Shown piece by piece: positions 7,027 through 7,203 of a stretch of 7,203 bases of DNA (position 1 is its first letter; every line of letters starts with the position of its first letter). Source of the stretch: a bacterium (GTDB lineage: Bacteria; Planctomycetota; Phycisphaerae; Phycisphaerales; UBA1924). Under the pieces are notes generated by a model. It saw only the letters and a list, made by a program, of their open reading frames with translations. It searched no databases and was not told the DNA's origin. The translations under genes and the position numbers were made by a program. The stretch spans positions 11,391-18,593 of the forward strand of contig NVSM01000048.1 in NCBI GenBank assembly GCA_002401225.1, given 5' to 3'.

Positions 7027-7203
7027 GTGGCGTATCACACAGACCAGAACATTGACATCCAAAGCGACACGCCCGATCTCAAAAGATTCGTCGCCCATCG
7101 CGCGCGCGAACTCTCCATTCTGTCCAAGCACATCTTCAAGACTGGGCGCCCCCGGCTCGTCGCCTTCCCGTGCGATTCATGGAACGCCTGCTCCGGGCTC
7201 CTT
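7027..7203 (+). CDS. Unrecognised protein, N-terminal 59 codons only
   Basis: An open frame runs from GTG 7027 off the right edge with no stop. The product begins MAYHTDQNIDIQSDTPDLKR. A basic helical-looking stretch follows (FVAHRARELSILSKHIFK, about residues 21-38), then a segment with FPCDSWNACSG containing two cysteines 6 residues apart. There is no signal peptide or membrane helix in the visible part. I do not recognise the family. The frame is also open from ATG 7003 and from ATG 6964, the latter directly after the SRAP stop codon. The binding site at 7014-7020 points to GTG. Same strand and close spacing (63 bases) allow co-transcription with the SRAP gene. Confidence 0.65.
   Translation, partial: MAYHTDQNIDIQSDTPDLKRFVAHRARELSILSKHIFKTGRPRLVAFPCDSWNACSGLL

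Overview
The window looks like ordinary bacterial chromosome with moderate-to-high GC and dense packing. It holds five confident protein genes, one partial gene at the right edge, and one possible small ORF. I suspect a planctomycete-like bacterium because of the large insertion in the leucyl-tRNA synthetase and the style of the glycosyltransferases. That placement rests on memory of the families and has low confidence. I see no rRNA, tRNA, CRISPR array, insertion sequence or phage gene.

Left third (1-2516, minus strand): most of leuS, leucyl-tRNA synthetase, with its start at 2516 and its C-terminus cut off by the window edge. I read the whole frame and found no stop codon or frameshift across 838 codons. 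A 46-codon ORF (2506-2646, minus) lies directly upstream and overlaps the leuS start by 11 bases. It may be a real small gene or only chance.

Middle (2671-6177): a surface-glycan or glycolipid gene set. A GT4-like glycosyltransferase (plus, ending at 3882) meets an FkbM-type methyltransferase (minus, 4795 to 3890) tail to tail with a 7-base gap. A second GT4-like glycosyltransferase (plus, 5011-6177) diverges from the methyltransferase across a 215-base intergenic region. The three genes could build and methylate the same glycan, but they are not one operon.

Right end (6208-7203): an SRAP-family gene (YedK/HMCES type, abasic-site DNA-protein crosslinking) follows the second glycosyltransferase after 30 bases. 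After it comes the first 59 codons of an unrecognised protein with a strong ribosome binding site.

No clearly new system is visible. The points most worth a second look are the small ORF in front of leuS, two sequence peculiarities of the synthetase (a long insertion before the editing domain and a His-to-Gln change in its editing-site GHD motif), and the unknown partial gene at the right edge.
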